Source of the DNA: Aigarchaeota archaeon
GTDB lineage: Archaea > Thermoproteota > Nitrososphaeria_A > Caldarchaeales > Wolframiiraptoraceae
Direction of reading: 5' to 3'
DNA: 21,128 bases
NCBI GenBank assembly: GCA_025059415.1
Contig: JANXDQ010000004.1
Span: 1-21,128 of the forward strand
A program made the position numbers and the translations under genes. Positions 7,290-14,522 of the stretch are shown here, piece after piece (positions within the stretch are counted from its first letter, which is position 1; every line of letters starts with the position of its first letter). The notes below the pieces were generated by a model, which saw only the letters and a list, made by a program, of their open reading frames with translations, was not told the DNA's origin and made no database searches.

Positions 7290-8813
7290 TCACGGTAGAT
7301 TCGCGAGCTCCTTGAACCCGGGTTTTAACGCTTGGTAGAGCCTATTGTATAGCTCGTAATAACGTCGATAAGTTTCATGAGCTTTTTCATCGGGATTAAT
7401 GGGGTCCCTGGTCTTAACTACGCTATCAACTGCTTTCTCAACTCCGCTGTAGAGTCCTGCCCCGACGGCTGCCAGTATTGCAGCTCCGTATGATGACCCT
7501 TCATCGACCTCGAGTAAATACACCTTTAAGCCGAAGACGTCGGCCACGATCCTCCTCCAGAGTAGGCTCCTCGATCCGCCGCCGAGGATTCTCAGCTCCC
7601 TGGGTTCGATTCCGACATTGATCATCAGTTCGAGGGAGTTCATTAACCCAAATGCAACACCTTCAAGTATTGCCCTCACAAGGTGTCCTTTGCCATGCTT
7701 GAGCGATAGCCCGAAGAAGACTCCACGCGCATACGGGTCGGCGTGTGGGGTTCTCTCTCCCGAGAGGTATGGGAGGAAGATCAGGCCCTCAGATCCTAAA
7801 GGGACGTTATCCGCCTCTTTCACGAGGAGATCGTATGGATCCTCATTGATTAGTGAGGCGGCGGCCTTTTCCAAGTGTCCAAGCGAATCCCTGAACCACC
7901 TCAGGCTCCCGCCAGCGGATAACATGACTCCCATCAAGTGCCACTTTGAAGGAGATGCGTGGCAGAATGCATGGAGCCTGCCCTCTGGATCAAATCTGTA
8001 TTCATTCGACCCCGTGAAGACGACCCCCGATGTCCCGATGTTCACCGAGACTACTCCTTCGGAAACCGCTCCAGCGCCCACGCCAGCGGCTCCTTGATCT
8101 CCAGCCCCCGCAACGACGGGTAAACCAGGTCTGAGTCCAAGTTCTTTCGCAATCTCGCTACTTAATTCCCCTCGAATATCAGGAGACTCTAGGACCTCTG
8201 GAAATATTTCCCAGGAAAGGTCAAGTTCCGAGATCAGTTCATCTGACCACTTTCTCTTTCTAACATCAAATAGGCTGGTTCCTGAAGCGTCATTCACATC
8301 TGTTGATATATTTCCTGTGAGCTTGAATCCAACGTAGTCCTTCGGCAACATGAACTTCTTCATTTTTCTGAGTTTTTCGGGTTCATTATTTCTAACCCAG
8401 AGGATTTTAGGGGCTGTAAATCCGGTGTGGACTATGCTCCCCGTTATCTCTATGATCTTCTTGCCGAATTCCTTATTTAGAAATTCAGCTTCCGCGGCAG
8501 TTCTCTGATCATTCCAGAGTATCGCGGGGCGGATCACCTCCAGCTCCTCATCTAGCATCACGAGTCCGTGCATTTGCCCCGTCAACCCTATCCCCTCAAT
8601 GCAGCTGGAATCTATTCTCGCCTTTGCTACGATGCATTTGATAGCCTTTTTCACCGCCATCCACCAATCCTCAGGGTTCTGCTCCGACCATCCTGGCTTG
8701 GGCGTGTGGAGTGAATATTCAACGACCTCCCTATCGATTATCTTTCCCCCATCGTCTATGAGTAGCACCTTTGACCCGGTAGTCCCTATATCTACCCCAA
8801 TAAAACTGGGCAT
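7290..8813 (-). CDS. xylB: FGGY-family carbohydrate kinase, probably xylulokinase
   Basis: Likely ATP-dependent phosphorylation of D-xylulose (or a related ketose/polyol) feeding the pentose phosphate route. 507 aa, typical for XylB. The phosphate-binding start GVDIGTTGSK is at residues 5-14. It is followed by HTPKPGWSEQNPEDWW, GLTGQMHGLVMLD, ILWNDQRT, VVAGAGDQGAAGVGAGAVSE, FLPYLSGERTPHADP and the ADP-site LGGGSRSLLWR. GQMHG, WNDQRT and the GERTPH loop favour xylulokinase over glycerol or gluconate kinases. Start: the ATG at 8813 has the SD GAGGTGGAG immediately upstream and leaves the family-standard N-terminus. The frame stays open another 61 codons upstream (to 8996), which I treat as leader. 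Its sugar could come from the ABC importer at 1-4656, but that link is an inference. Confidence 0.85.
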   Translation of the reverse strand: MPSFIGVDIGTTGSKVLLIDDGGKIIDREVVEYSLHTPKPGWSEQNPEDWWMAVKKAIKCIVAKARIDSSCIEGIGLTGQMHGLVMLDEELEVIRPAILWNDQRTAAEAEFLNKEFGKKIIEITGSIVHTGFTAPKILWVRNNEPEKLRKMKKFMLPKDYVGFKLTGNISTDVNDASGTSLFDVRKRKWSDELISELDLSWEIFPEVLESPDIRGELSSEIAKELGLRPGLPVVAGAGDQGAAGVGAGAVSEGVVSVNIGTSGVVFTGSNEYRFDPEGRLHAFCHASPSKWHLMGVMLSAGGSLRWFRDSLGHLEKAAASLINEDPYDLLVKEADNVPLGSEGLIFLPYLSGERTPHADPYARGVFFGLSLKHGKGHLVRAILEGVAFGLMNSLELMINVGIEPRELRILGGGSRSLLWRRIVADVFGLKVYLLEVDEGSSYGAAILAAVGAGLYSGVEKAVDSVVKTRDPINPDEKAHETYRRYYELYNRLYQALKPGFKELANLP

Positions 8814-8816
8814 GCT

Positions 8817-8828
8817 CTCCACCTCACC
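8817..8828 (-). promoter_or_regulatory. Shine-Dalgarno of the xylulokinase-like gene
   Basis: The minus strand reads GGTGAGGTGGAG a few bases before the ATG at 8813. It decides the start in favour of 8813. Its presence contrasts with the many leaderless starts in this window. A TATA-like CTTATAGAG at about 8861-8869 would give a leader of roughly 25 nt. Confidence 0.5.
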
Positions 8829-9098
8829 AAAACCGTTTTGAGACATAGGTACAAGCCAATAATTCTCTATAAGCATTTCCGCGGCCTTCATTAATCCATT
8901 CAATCTAGTAGTGCATGCCGTTAAGGTCCTCCATCCAAGGGCCTTCTTCCCGCAAGTTATCATTAAAACTGTATTGGGGGACACCCCGTTGACCACGTGC
9001 TCGAATACATCTATATCACACCATTTTGAATAGCGGTTAGGTTAAAGGCCTGTCGACTGGGGACAATAGTGGTTTTCAATAAGAGTTTTTTGAGAGTT

Positions 9099-9581
9099 CT
9101 AGACTCTTCTTCCCCTCCTTCCACCCTTTCTCCTAACTGAGTCGTGTGGAATCGGGGTCACGTCCTCTATCCTGCCTATCATGACTCCTGAGCGCGCTAT
9201 GGCCCTTATCGCGGCCTGTGTTCCCGGACCCGGGGTCCTCGCCTTAACCCCTCCCGGAGCCCTGACCCTGATGTGGACGGCGTTTATCCCATTCTGCTTG
9301 GCGATCTCCATGGCATAGCTTGCCGCCCTAGTCGCGGCGTAGGGCGTCGGCTCCAATCTACCGGAGTCAACGAACATCCCACCTGAGGCTCTCGCAATGG
9401 TCTCAGCGCCCGTGAGATCCGTCACATGAACTATTATGTTGTTATAACTTGAGTAGATGTTGACTACACCCCATTTCAGGGCCTTCTTGGAAGCGGGCTG
9501 CTGCTGGGCTTGCTCGACTTGCTCCTTGCCTTGGGGCTCGGCCTTCCTTTCCTCGAGCTGCTCTTGGGCTTGATCGCTCAT
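9099..9581 (-). CDS. rps11: Small ribosomal subunit protein uS11
   Basis: Component of the 30S platform, binding 16S rRNA near the mRNA exit channel. 160 aa from the ATG at 9581. The first ~32 residues are a Gln/Glu/Lys-rich extension ([13 protein letters not shown] and onward). The conserved core begins at [20 protein letters not shown] and includes [34 protein letters not shown] and [15 protein letters not shown]. It ends in the canonical basic tail [17 protein letters not shown]. Start: the ATG lies 26 nt from the centre of the TATA box TTAAATAT (9604-9611), so the mRNA is leaderless; the upstream in-frame start at 9605 would sit on the promoter. In most archaea this gene sits in an rps13-rps4-rps11-rpoD cluster; here it stands alone, with a divergent ATPase upstream. 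Confidence 0.96.
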   Translation of the reverse strand: MSDQAQEQLEERKAEPQGKEQVEQAQQQPASKKALKWGVVNIYSSYNNIIVHVTDLTGAETIARASGGMFVDSGRLEPTPYAATRAASYAMEIAKQNGINAVHIRVRAPGGVKARTPGPGTQAAIRAIARSGVMIGRIEDVTPIPHDSVRRKGGRRGRRV

Positions 9582-9603
9582 CCGGGTGCAGGTTGCGAGT
9601 CCC

Positions 9604-9611
9604 ATATTTAA
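9604..9611 (-). promoter_or_regulatory. TATA box for rps11
   Basis: TTAAATAT on the minus strand, centre 26-27 nt before the ATG at 9581. Predicts a leaderless transcript and settles the S11 start. Confidence 0.65.
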
Positions 9612-9639
9612 GCCTTGATGAGAATCTTGGAGGGCAGAG

Positions 9640-9648
9640 TTTATTAGA
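9640..9648 (+). promoter_or_regulatory. TATA-like promoter element for the PINA-like ATPase gene
   Basis: TTTATTAGA within the 109-bp divergent gap shared with rps11. Initiation about 26 nt downstream would give a leader of roughly 20 nt, containing a GAGGGA sequence that could act as ribosome binding site for the ATG at 9691. Confidence 0.4.
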
Positions 9649-9690
9649 TAAGTCGTTGAGCCTGTCCCGAAAAAGAGGGAACCTAGTGGG

Positions 9691-11217
9691 ATGGTTGAAG
9701 GGGTTTATATCCCTGATTTGTCGGCCATTCAGCTCAAGGCCGCAGCACACCTAGCTGAATCTGGGCTTATACGGGGTAAGATGCTACTCCACAGGCAAAT
9801 CTTGGCGGATATAGAGCACCAAGCCGCGGAAGGCGACACGCTTGGACTGGAAGGCCTCGAAAAGCTAGTGAGGGCTTGTATTAGGGCCGGCATAGAGCTG
9901 GATTACGTGGGCAAAGAAGTTAATGGTAACAGGCTTCCAATATTGCAGGAGGCCAGGAAAAAAGGTGCCAAGCTGATAACATGCGACCCGATAACCGCTA
10001 AGATCGCCGAGTCCATGAGAATCGAAGTCGTTTATGAGCTCCCCCCTCCACCATTAAATATCCACGAGCTATTCACCGAGGATGTCATGAGTTTACACCT
10101 CAAGGAAGGTCTTCCTCCGAGGGTTAAGCGGGGTTCGCCGAGGAATTGGAGGCTTGAAAACGTATCAGAAACTTCGACGAGTAGGGAGGAGATGGAGTTA
10201 ATACTATCCCACTTGATGAAGGAGGCGTATAAGGGCCTGGGCATCGAGGCGTTCCTCGAAGTTGATAAGCCGGGCGTCAAGATATTCCAACTCAGAAACT
10301 TCAGGATAGTCGCGACCAGGCCTCCCTTCTCGGATGGATTCGAGCTGACGATAGTCAAGCCGATAATCAAGAAGTCCCTCACCGACTACTACATACCGAT
10401 ACAGGTAATTGAGAGGTTAGAGTTCCAGGCGGAGGGGATATTGATCGCAGGACCCCCTGGGATGGGCAAATCAACGTTCGCCCAGGCATTAGCGGAATAC
10501 TATAGATCGCTCAATAAGATCGTCAAGACCATTGAGAGCCCGAGGGATCTACACGTCTCGCCGGAGATCACCCAGTACTCCAAATCCGCCTCTAAACATG
10601 ATGAACTCCACGACGTACTCCTCCTCAGTAGGCCGGATTACACCATCTTCGACGAGATCAGGGGGCCGGAGGACTTCGACCTCTTCATAGACCTGAGGCT
10701 GGCCGGAATAGGCATGGTCGGGGTGATCCACGCGACGACGCCCATAGACGCGATCCAGAGGATAGCTAACAGAGTCGACATAGGAATGTTGCCCTCCATC
10801 GTCGACACCGTGATCTTCATGGACAAGGGAGAGATCGCTGAAATCTACGCGCTCGAGATGACCGTCAAGGTCCCGGCGGGGTTGCGAAAAGCCGACTTGG
10901 CGCGGCCAACCGTAATCGTCAAAGACTTCCTGACAGGCGAGCCGAAGTTCGAGCTATACGTATTCGGGGAAAGGAACTTCGTGGTTCCGTTGAGGACGGA
11001 GGAGCCGATGGAAGAAGAGGGGCTCAGCAAACCGGCACACAAGATCTCAAGCCTCCTCCACGAATACATCCCAGACTTCAGGATAGAGGAAGATGGAAAC
11101 GTCATCAGAATATTCATACCCGAGAGGTATTACAGGGTCTACATCAGGAAATGTCAAAATAAGCTCCTAAAGATCGCGAAAAGATACAGGATAAATGTGG
11201 AAGCCTTCCCACGCTAA
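9691..11217 (+). CDS. PINA-type ATPase: PIN domain + VirB11/PilT-like ATPase + C-terminal KH domain
   Basis: Archaeal hexameric ATPase of the PINA type. The Sulfolobus homologue promotes Holliday-junction branch migration and works with Hjc (family knowledge). 508 aa. The PIN domain occupies about residues 1-120, with acidic positions D9 (VYIPDLSAI), E42 and D99 ([10 protein letters not shown]). A middle linker is followed by the RecA/VirB11 ATPase at about 230-400: Walker [10 protein letters not shown] at 254-262, Walker B YTIFDE at 317-322 and the secretion-ATPase His box GVIHATT at 344-350. The C-terminal 60 residues look like a KH nucleic-acid-binding domain ([20 protein letters not shown]). 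An Hjc-like gene lies 7 kb away, fitting a role in recombination. A T-run follows the gene at 11255-11262. Pilus or secretion ATPases share the core but lack the PIN and KH ends. Confidence 0.88.
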   Translation: MVEGVYIPDLSAIQLKAAAHLAESGLIRGKMLLHRQILADIEHQAAEGDTLGLEGLEKLVRACIRAGIELDYVGKEVNGNRLPILQEARKKGAKLITCDPITAKIAESMRIEVVYELPPPPLNIHELFTEDVMSLHLKEGLPPRVKRGSPRNWRLENVSETSTSREEMELILSHLMKEAYKGLGIEAFLEVDKPGVKIFQLRNFRIVATRPPFSDGFELTIVKPIIKKSLTDYYIPIQVIERLEFQAEGILIAGPPGMGKSTFAQALAEYYRSLNKIVKTIESPRDLHVSPEITQYSKSASKHDELHDVLLLSRPDYTIFDEIRGPEDFDLFIDLRLAGIGMVGVIHATTPIDAIQRIANRVDIGMLPSIVDTVIFMDKGEIAEIYALEMTVKVPAGLRKADLARPTVIVKDFLTGEPKFELYVFGERNFVVPLRTEEPMEEEGLSKPAHKISSLLHEYIPDFRIEEDGNVIRIFIPERYYRVYIRKCQNKLLKIAKRYRINVEAFPR

Positions 11218-11254
11218 AAAGACCTTAGAGCGTCATCAGCCCATTCCGACTCGT

Positions 11255-11262
11255 TGTTTTTT
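11255..11262 (+). terminator. Possible T-rich terminator after the PINA-like gene
   Basis: A run of T (gttgttttttc) in the 82-bp convergent gap between this gene and the MFS transporter. Archaeal termination often needs only such a T-tract; no clear stem precedes it. Confidence 0.3.
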
Positions 11263-11299
11263 CACCAACTCGATCATCCTTACGTCTTCACCAGCTTCG

Positions 11300-12466
11300 T
11301 TAAGCTATGTCTCCCCCGATCCCGAGATTACGAAAGATATACGAGGTCGCGGCGACGAGGATCATGCTAAGTGGAAAGACCAGTTGAGCCGTAGTTGATC
11401 CCAGAGAACTGAAGAGTAAACCGACAAGTAATGTGGAAACAAATGAGCCTAGGGTTGCGAACGTGTATACGGCGCCTGATAATGTTCCGCCAGCTTCCGG
11501 ACGAGTTGCGGTTGCCCATGCAATTATCGTTGGATAAGCAGGGGCGAGCAATAAGCCGGAGCTAGCCCATAAAATTGTCTTGACTTGGACTGGGATTGAT
11601 GTGGATGCTAAGAGCATCAATGCGGCGCCCCCAAAACCCGTGAGAAATATTACACGCCAGTAACGAAACTTGTCTACAAATGGTGCCCATATAACTCTTC
11701 CAATACCTATTAAGGCCCAGAAAATGCCGACAGTTAATCCCGCCTCGGTGATGGAGCTTCCTTGATCAATGAGAAGTGAGGGAAGCCAATTGCTCATGCC
11801 GAGTTGACAAAAAACCAGTAAAAACGCGATCATCATTAATGGGAGAAATCTCACTACGATGGAGGATTCGATTTTTGTCGACCCGCCTTTCGAATCTTTT
11901 ATACTCACATGGGAGGAGATAGTCTTGGTGTAAATCAAAAACATGATCGAAGCCGCAGCCAATATTGGAAAGATGACAAAGTATCCAAGTCTCCAAGTCC
12001 CGTAACTCAGAATGACGAGCGTCATGAATAAAGGCCCGGCTGTGGACCCTATACCCCATCCTATATGTAGAAGGTTTATGGCCATCCCCCTCTTTTCATG
12101 GTATATTTCTGAGATGAACGCATTTATCGAGGCCTCAAAAAACCCGATTCCCACGCCCAATATGAAGAATGCAGCTCCGAGAAGCCAGATTAGTGGAAGG
12201 GAAGATAACATTAACGCTCCTACGCCCATAATTCCCAGGGATAAGGCGATGATCATCGGTTTCCCGAATCTATCGGACAAAAATCCACCAAAAACTGCGA
12301 GGACCCCGGCTAGCGATTGAAGGCTAACCACGAAGCCTATGATCGCCTCATCTAACTTCAACTCCGAACGCATCCCAGGAATTGCCGGACCTATTTCTGT
12401 TGCAGCAATAGCATAAATTACATAAGATAGAATTCCCAGAATCATTAATCTTTTCTTCGCGTGCAT
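11300..12466 (-). CDS. Major facilitator superfamily transporter, 12 helices
   Basis: Secondary transporter in the cytoplasmic membrane. About 388 aa from the ATG at 12466. Twelve hydrophobic helices can be counted, with a longer hydrophilic central loop (TKTISSHVSIKDSKGGSTK). The MFS motif A is visible in the helix 2-3 loop as GGFLSDRFGKP. A motif C-like stretch (GIGSTAGPLF) lies in the N-terminal half, and PFVDKFRYW is the equivalent loop in the second half. Best fit is the sugar/FucP-like or nitrate/sialate-type MFS groups; the substrate is not determinable. Start: a TTG at 12511 lies upstream of the TATA-like elements (12485-12499), so I place the start at the ATG 12466, which sits 26 nt from their middle. 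Convergent with the PINA-like gene; no cotranscribed partner. Confidence 0.87.
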   Translation of the reverse strand: MHAKKRLMILGILSYVIYAIAATEIGPAIPGMRSELKLDEAIIGFVVSLQSLAGVLAVFGGFLSDRFGKPMIIALSLGIMGVGALMLSSLPLIWLLGAAFFILGVGIGFFEASINAFISEIYHEKRGMAINLLHIGWGIGSTAGPLFMTLVILSYGTWRLGYFVIFPILAAASIMFLIYTKTISSHVSIKDSKGGSTKIESSIVVRFLPLMMIAFLLVFCQLGMSNWLPSLLIDQGSSITEAGLTVGIFWALIGIGRVIWAPFVDKFRYWRVIFLTGFGGAALMLLASTSIPVQVKTILWASSGLLLAPAYPTIIAWATATRPEAGGTLSGAVYTFATLGSFVSTLLVGLLFSSLGSTTAQLVFPLSMILVAATSYIFRNLGIGGDIA

Positions 12467-12484
12467 ATTAGCAATTTTAGAACC

Positions 12485-12499
12485 GATAAAAGATAAAAA
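12485..12499 (-). promoter_or_regulatory. TATA-like element for the MFS gene
   Basis: The minus strand reads TTTTTATCTTTTATC, two overlapping candidate boxes whose middle lies 26 nt before the ATG at 12466. It supports the shorter protein start over the TTG at 12511. Confidence 0.5.
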
Positions 12500-12651
12500 C
12501 TTTCGCAACAAGATCGTAAAAAGGGATATTGAGGAGTGTTAGGATTTGATCCCGAAAAATGGTTAAGGTAAAGGACAAGCGGCGATTTTGGGCCGGCAAG
12601 GTCTTTTTAATGAAATGATACTTATATCGGCGCCAACATAGCCCTGGGAAG

Positions 12652-12659
12652 ATATAAAT
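12652..12659 (+). promoter_or_regulatory. Strong TATA box in the MFS-mazG gap
   Basis: ATATAAAT preceded by the purine-rich GGGAAG as a BRE-like element. Expected initiation is near 12682, just before GGGGATGAGG. No protein start with a credible product lies there, so the transcript should be either a small RNA or a roughly 200-nt leader. An upstream copy, CTTATATC at 12621-12628, could be a second promoter. Confidence 0.55.
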
Positions 12660-12681
12660 TCACTAAAATCAATTAAAACAT

Positions 12682-12790
12682 CAGGGGATGAGGCAGCCGC
12701 TCCAGACTGAATTGTGATGCAGGAAGAGCCGGGCCGACCCCAATACCGTTTCGTGGCCCCCGGTTGGTTTCCTGGTTTAAATCGGAGCGA
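12682..12790 (+). ncRNA. Candidate structured RNA (unassigned)
   Basis: It begins about 26 nt after a strong TATA box. CGCTCC (12698-12703) pairs with GGAGCG (12784-12789). Inside is a long hairpin: CAGGAA (12720-12725) with TTCCTG (12769-12774), an internal loop, CCGGG (12729-12733) with CCCGG (12759-12763), and CC with GG above. A CTGA (12707-12710) followed after three bases by GTGATG (12714-12719) resembles a C'/D' kink-turn. GGGATGA (12685-12691) and CCGA (12734-12737) are weak matches to boxes C and D. It does not match tRNA, 5S, SRP or RNase P RNA by eye. It could be a divergent C/D guide RNA, another small RNA, or part of a leader for the downstream gene. Confidence 0.35.
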
Positions 12791-12842
12791 TTGGAATTTA
12801 TGTAAGGTGTCTGTGCAGGCTCTTTATGGCCTCGTCGCAATC

Positions 12843-12878
12843 GGCGTTTCCTTGAAAAGATTATTTCCAGGACGCGCC
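12843..12878 (+). promoter_or_regulatory. Hairpin immediately upstream of the MazG-like gene
   Basis: An imperfect 15-step stem: GGCG/CGCC, a T-G wobble, one mismatch, TCCT/AGGA, one mismatch, GAAA/TTTC, around the six-base loop AGATTA. It ends 17 nt before the ATG at 12896. No T-run follows, so it is not an obvious terminator. If transcription starts near 12682 it lies in the leader and could influence translation. If the TATA-like GATTATTT inside it is the real promoter, the symmetry is coincidental or operator-like. Confidence 0.4.
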
Positions 12879-12895
12879 TCCACCTGATTTTGAAG

Positions 12896-13186
12896 ATGGA
12901 CTTGAGGAAGCTCCAGGAATTGATGGCGGAGATTTATCTGGATCGGGACTCGAGGAGGGGCGCCGATAAGACTTTGCTCTGGATGATCTCTGAAGCCGGA
13001 GAGGTCGCCGACGCTTATCTAAAGTCGGATCTAAGGGTCTTGGAGAGCGAGGTCGCCGACCTCCTGGCATGGCTTCTCAGCTTCTGCAATGTCGTTGGGA
13101 TAGACCTGGAGGGAGCTATCCTGGCCAAATACGGTCTCGGGTGCCCCAACTGCGGATCAAAGCCCTGCAAATGTCCACCTAAGTGA
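12896..13186 (+). CDS. MazG-like nucleotide pyrophosphohydrolase with C-terminal zinc knuckle
   Basis: Likely hydrolyses (d)NTPs to monophosphate and pyrophosphate, cleaning the nucleotide pool. 96 aa from the ATG at 12896; a TTG at 12890 would add two residues. The metal-binding ExxE...ExxD pattern of all-alpha NTP pyrophosphatases is visible as SEAGEVADAY and, about 20 residues later, ESEVADLLAW. The C-terminus ends in GCPNCGSKPCKC, a CxxC-x4-CxC cysteine cluster typical of the short archaeal members of this family. Single-domain length is normal for archaea (bacterial MazG is about 260 aa). The Nre-type repair gene follows 36 bp downstream on the same strand, which suggests a shared genome-maintenance theme. 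No SD is evident; a structured region precedes the gene. Confidence 0.85.
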   Translation: MDLRKLQELMAEIYLDRDSRRGADKTLLWMISEAGEVADAYLKSDLRVLESEVADLLAWLLSFCNVVGIDLEGAILAKYGLGCPNCGSKPCKCPPK

Positions 13187-13222
13187 AATATAGAGGCATC
13201 ACCGCGTCATTTTGGTGTAGGG

Positions 13223-14482
13223 TTGCCGACGCTGAGGAGCTATGGCTTAGCGGCCGCCGCGGAGTCCGGTCAGGAGAATGCCGAGTGCCCGGTGTGCAGG
13301 GGGGACTACAAGAGGTGTAGGCTGGAAATATGCCCCTACCTGAAAGATGTGAGGGAACTGCTTAGAAGGATTAAATCATCTAGAACGGTCTTCGGATCCT
13401 CGCCGCCTTCAACATTCATCGGGTCCTGGGGATATCCGAGGGTGCTGGCAGGCCCATTAGTGCCCCCACTCCAAGCAGATACAAGCTTGTTAGAACAATA
13501 TGACAAATGGCTCGAGATCCCGCTTGAGGAGCTCGTCGCGATGAGGGTGAGCCTTGTCAGGGGGAAGCGGCCGACGAATGTGATAGATGCTAGGAACCCC
13601 GACAAGATACTGGCAACCCTACACGAGCTCGCCATGGCGAAAAACCCGATCGACATCGAGCTCGAGCTCGAAAAGGAGCCCACCCTACACCCGAATTTCC
13701 TGGTCAGGGCCTCTCCAACAGGCCCTTCGGCGCCGATGCGGAGGGCCATCATAGCCGAGAATCCGAGGATACCGAAGTCGGTCGAGAAGGTGGTTTATGA
13801 CGTCGATCTACGGGCATACGAGGCTATCGACCATCTCTACTCATCTGGAATACGCGAACAATACATTGTCAGGCTGCTCTCGATGGGTCTCTTGGGCTCG
13901 AAGAGGTGGAGGAAGCTCGTCCCAACCGAGTGGAGCATAACGGCGGTGGATGATCAGCTCGGGAAGAAATTCAGGAGCGAAATCAAGAGATATCCATGGA
14001 TAAACGAGATAAGGCTCTTCAGCCACTTCGCCCACTTCAACAGGGTCACGGCCCTCATGATCCCGGGGCCGTGGATGTTCGAGGTATTCGAGGCCTGGCA
14101 TAAACAAAACATAATCAAAATCTACTACGACGCCGAGCTCCCGGGAGATGTCGATCGATACCCGGAAAACGTTGGAGGAGCCTATCACGCCCTGAGGCTC
14201 CCGGTTCTGGAGAAGTTGAGGGATGAGAGGAGACAGGCCTCAGTAATAGTCATAGCCGAGGTCTATGAAGGCTGGATACCACTAGGAGTCTGGAGATTCA
14301 GGGAAATCTGCAGGGCAGCATTAAGGCATCCACCGCTGAAACTCGAAAATCTCTCAGAAGCGTTCAAAGCCCTCGAAGGGGTCGTCGGGCTCTCCTCAAG
14401 CACCCTAGTAACCCAAAGCAGGATCCTGAAATTCCACTTACAACAAGCTAAATTAACCGATTTCCCGGAGTCCCCGGTCTAG
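13223..14482 (+). CDS. Nre-family archaeal DNA repair protein
   Basis: Nre proteins are conserved across archaea, contribute to DNA-damage survival and bind PCNA through a C-terminal PIP motif (family knowledge from NreA). 419 aa, the usual length. A probable zinc site occupies residues 22-37 (CPVCRGDYKRCRLEIC: C22, C25, C32, C37). The Nre_N part follows, with FGSSPPSTFIGSWGYPRVLAGPL-type sequence and an ARNPDKILATLHELAMA region. The Nre_C part includes RKLVPTEWSITAVDDQLGKK, a hallmark stretch. The last residues contain QAKLTDF, a PIP-like Q-x2-L-x2-F with Pro where the second aromatic would be. Start TTG at 13223: no ATG or GTG fits, and a TATA-like GAAATATAG (13185-13193) overlaps the end of the MazG gene, so it may have its own promoter. 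Confidence 0.88.
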   Translation: MPTLRSYGLAAAAESGQENAECPVCRGDYKRCRLEICPYLKDVRELLRRIKSSRTVFGSSPPSTFIGSWGYPRVLAGPLVPPLQADTSLLEQYDKWLEIPLEELVAMRVSLVRGKRPTNVIDARNPDKILATLHELAMAKNPIDIELELEKEPTLHPNFLVRASPTGPSAPMRRAIIAENPRIPKSVEKVVYDVDLRAYEAIDHLYSSGIREQYIVRLLSMGLLGSKRWRKLVPTEWSITAVDDQLGKKFRSEIKRYPWINEIRLFSHFAHFNRVTALMIPGPWMFEVFEAWHKQNIIKIYYDAELPGDVDRYPENVGGAYHALRLPVLEKLRDERRQASVIVIAEVYEGWIPLGVWRFREICRAALRHPPLKLENLSEAFKALEGVVGLSSSTLVTQSRILKFHLQQAKLTDFPESPV

Positions 14483-14490
14483 CCAAATAC

Positions 14491-14498
14491 TTTTAAAT
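14491..14498 (+). promoter_or_regulatory. TATA box for the second AOR gene
   Basis: TTTTAAAT centred about 28 nt before the TTG at 14523, in the 40-bp gap after the Nre gene. Predicts a leader of only a few bases. Confidence 0.55.
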
Positions 14499-14522
14499 CA
14501 TCAATTTTTAAGAAATCTAACC

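Larger units (their letters stand above)
12512..12895. other. Longest non-coding interval of the window, with promoters and RNA-like secondary structure
   Basis: No convincing protein gene lies between the divergent MFS and MazG-like genes. The left part (12512-12650) is plain, apart from TATA-like sequences near 12604 and 12621. The right part holds a strong TATA box at 12652-12659, stem-forming sequences at 12698-12789, and a second hairpin at 12843-12878 ending 17 nt before the MazG-like ATG. These are listed separately. Confidence 0.7.

Noticed and set aside
12688..12717. Nine-codon ORF (MRQPLQTEL) as a leader peptide
   Set aside because: It is too short to judge, has no repeated regulatory codons, and its ATG is 32 nt from the TATA centre; chance is the simpler explanation.
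12685..12737. Clear-cut box C/D guide RNA
   Set aside because: The inner CTGA and GTGATG boxes are good but the outer boxes (GGGATGA, CCGA) are off-consensus and no terminal stem forms around them, so I report only an unassigned structured RNA.
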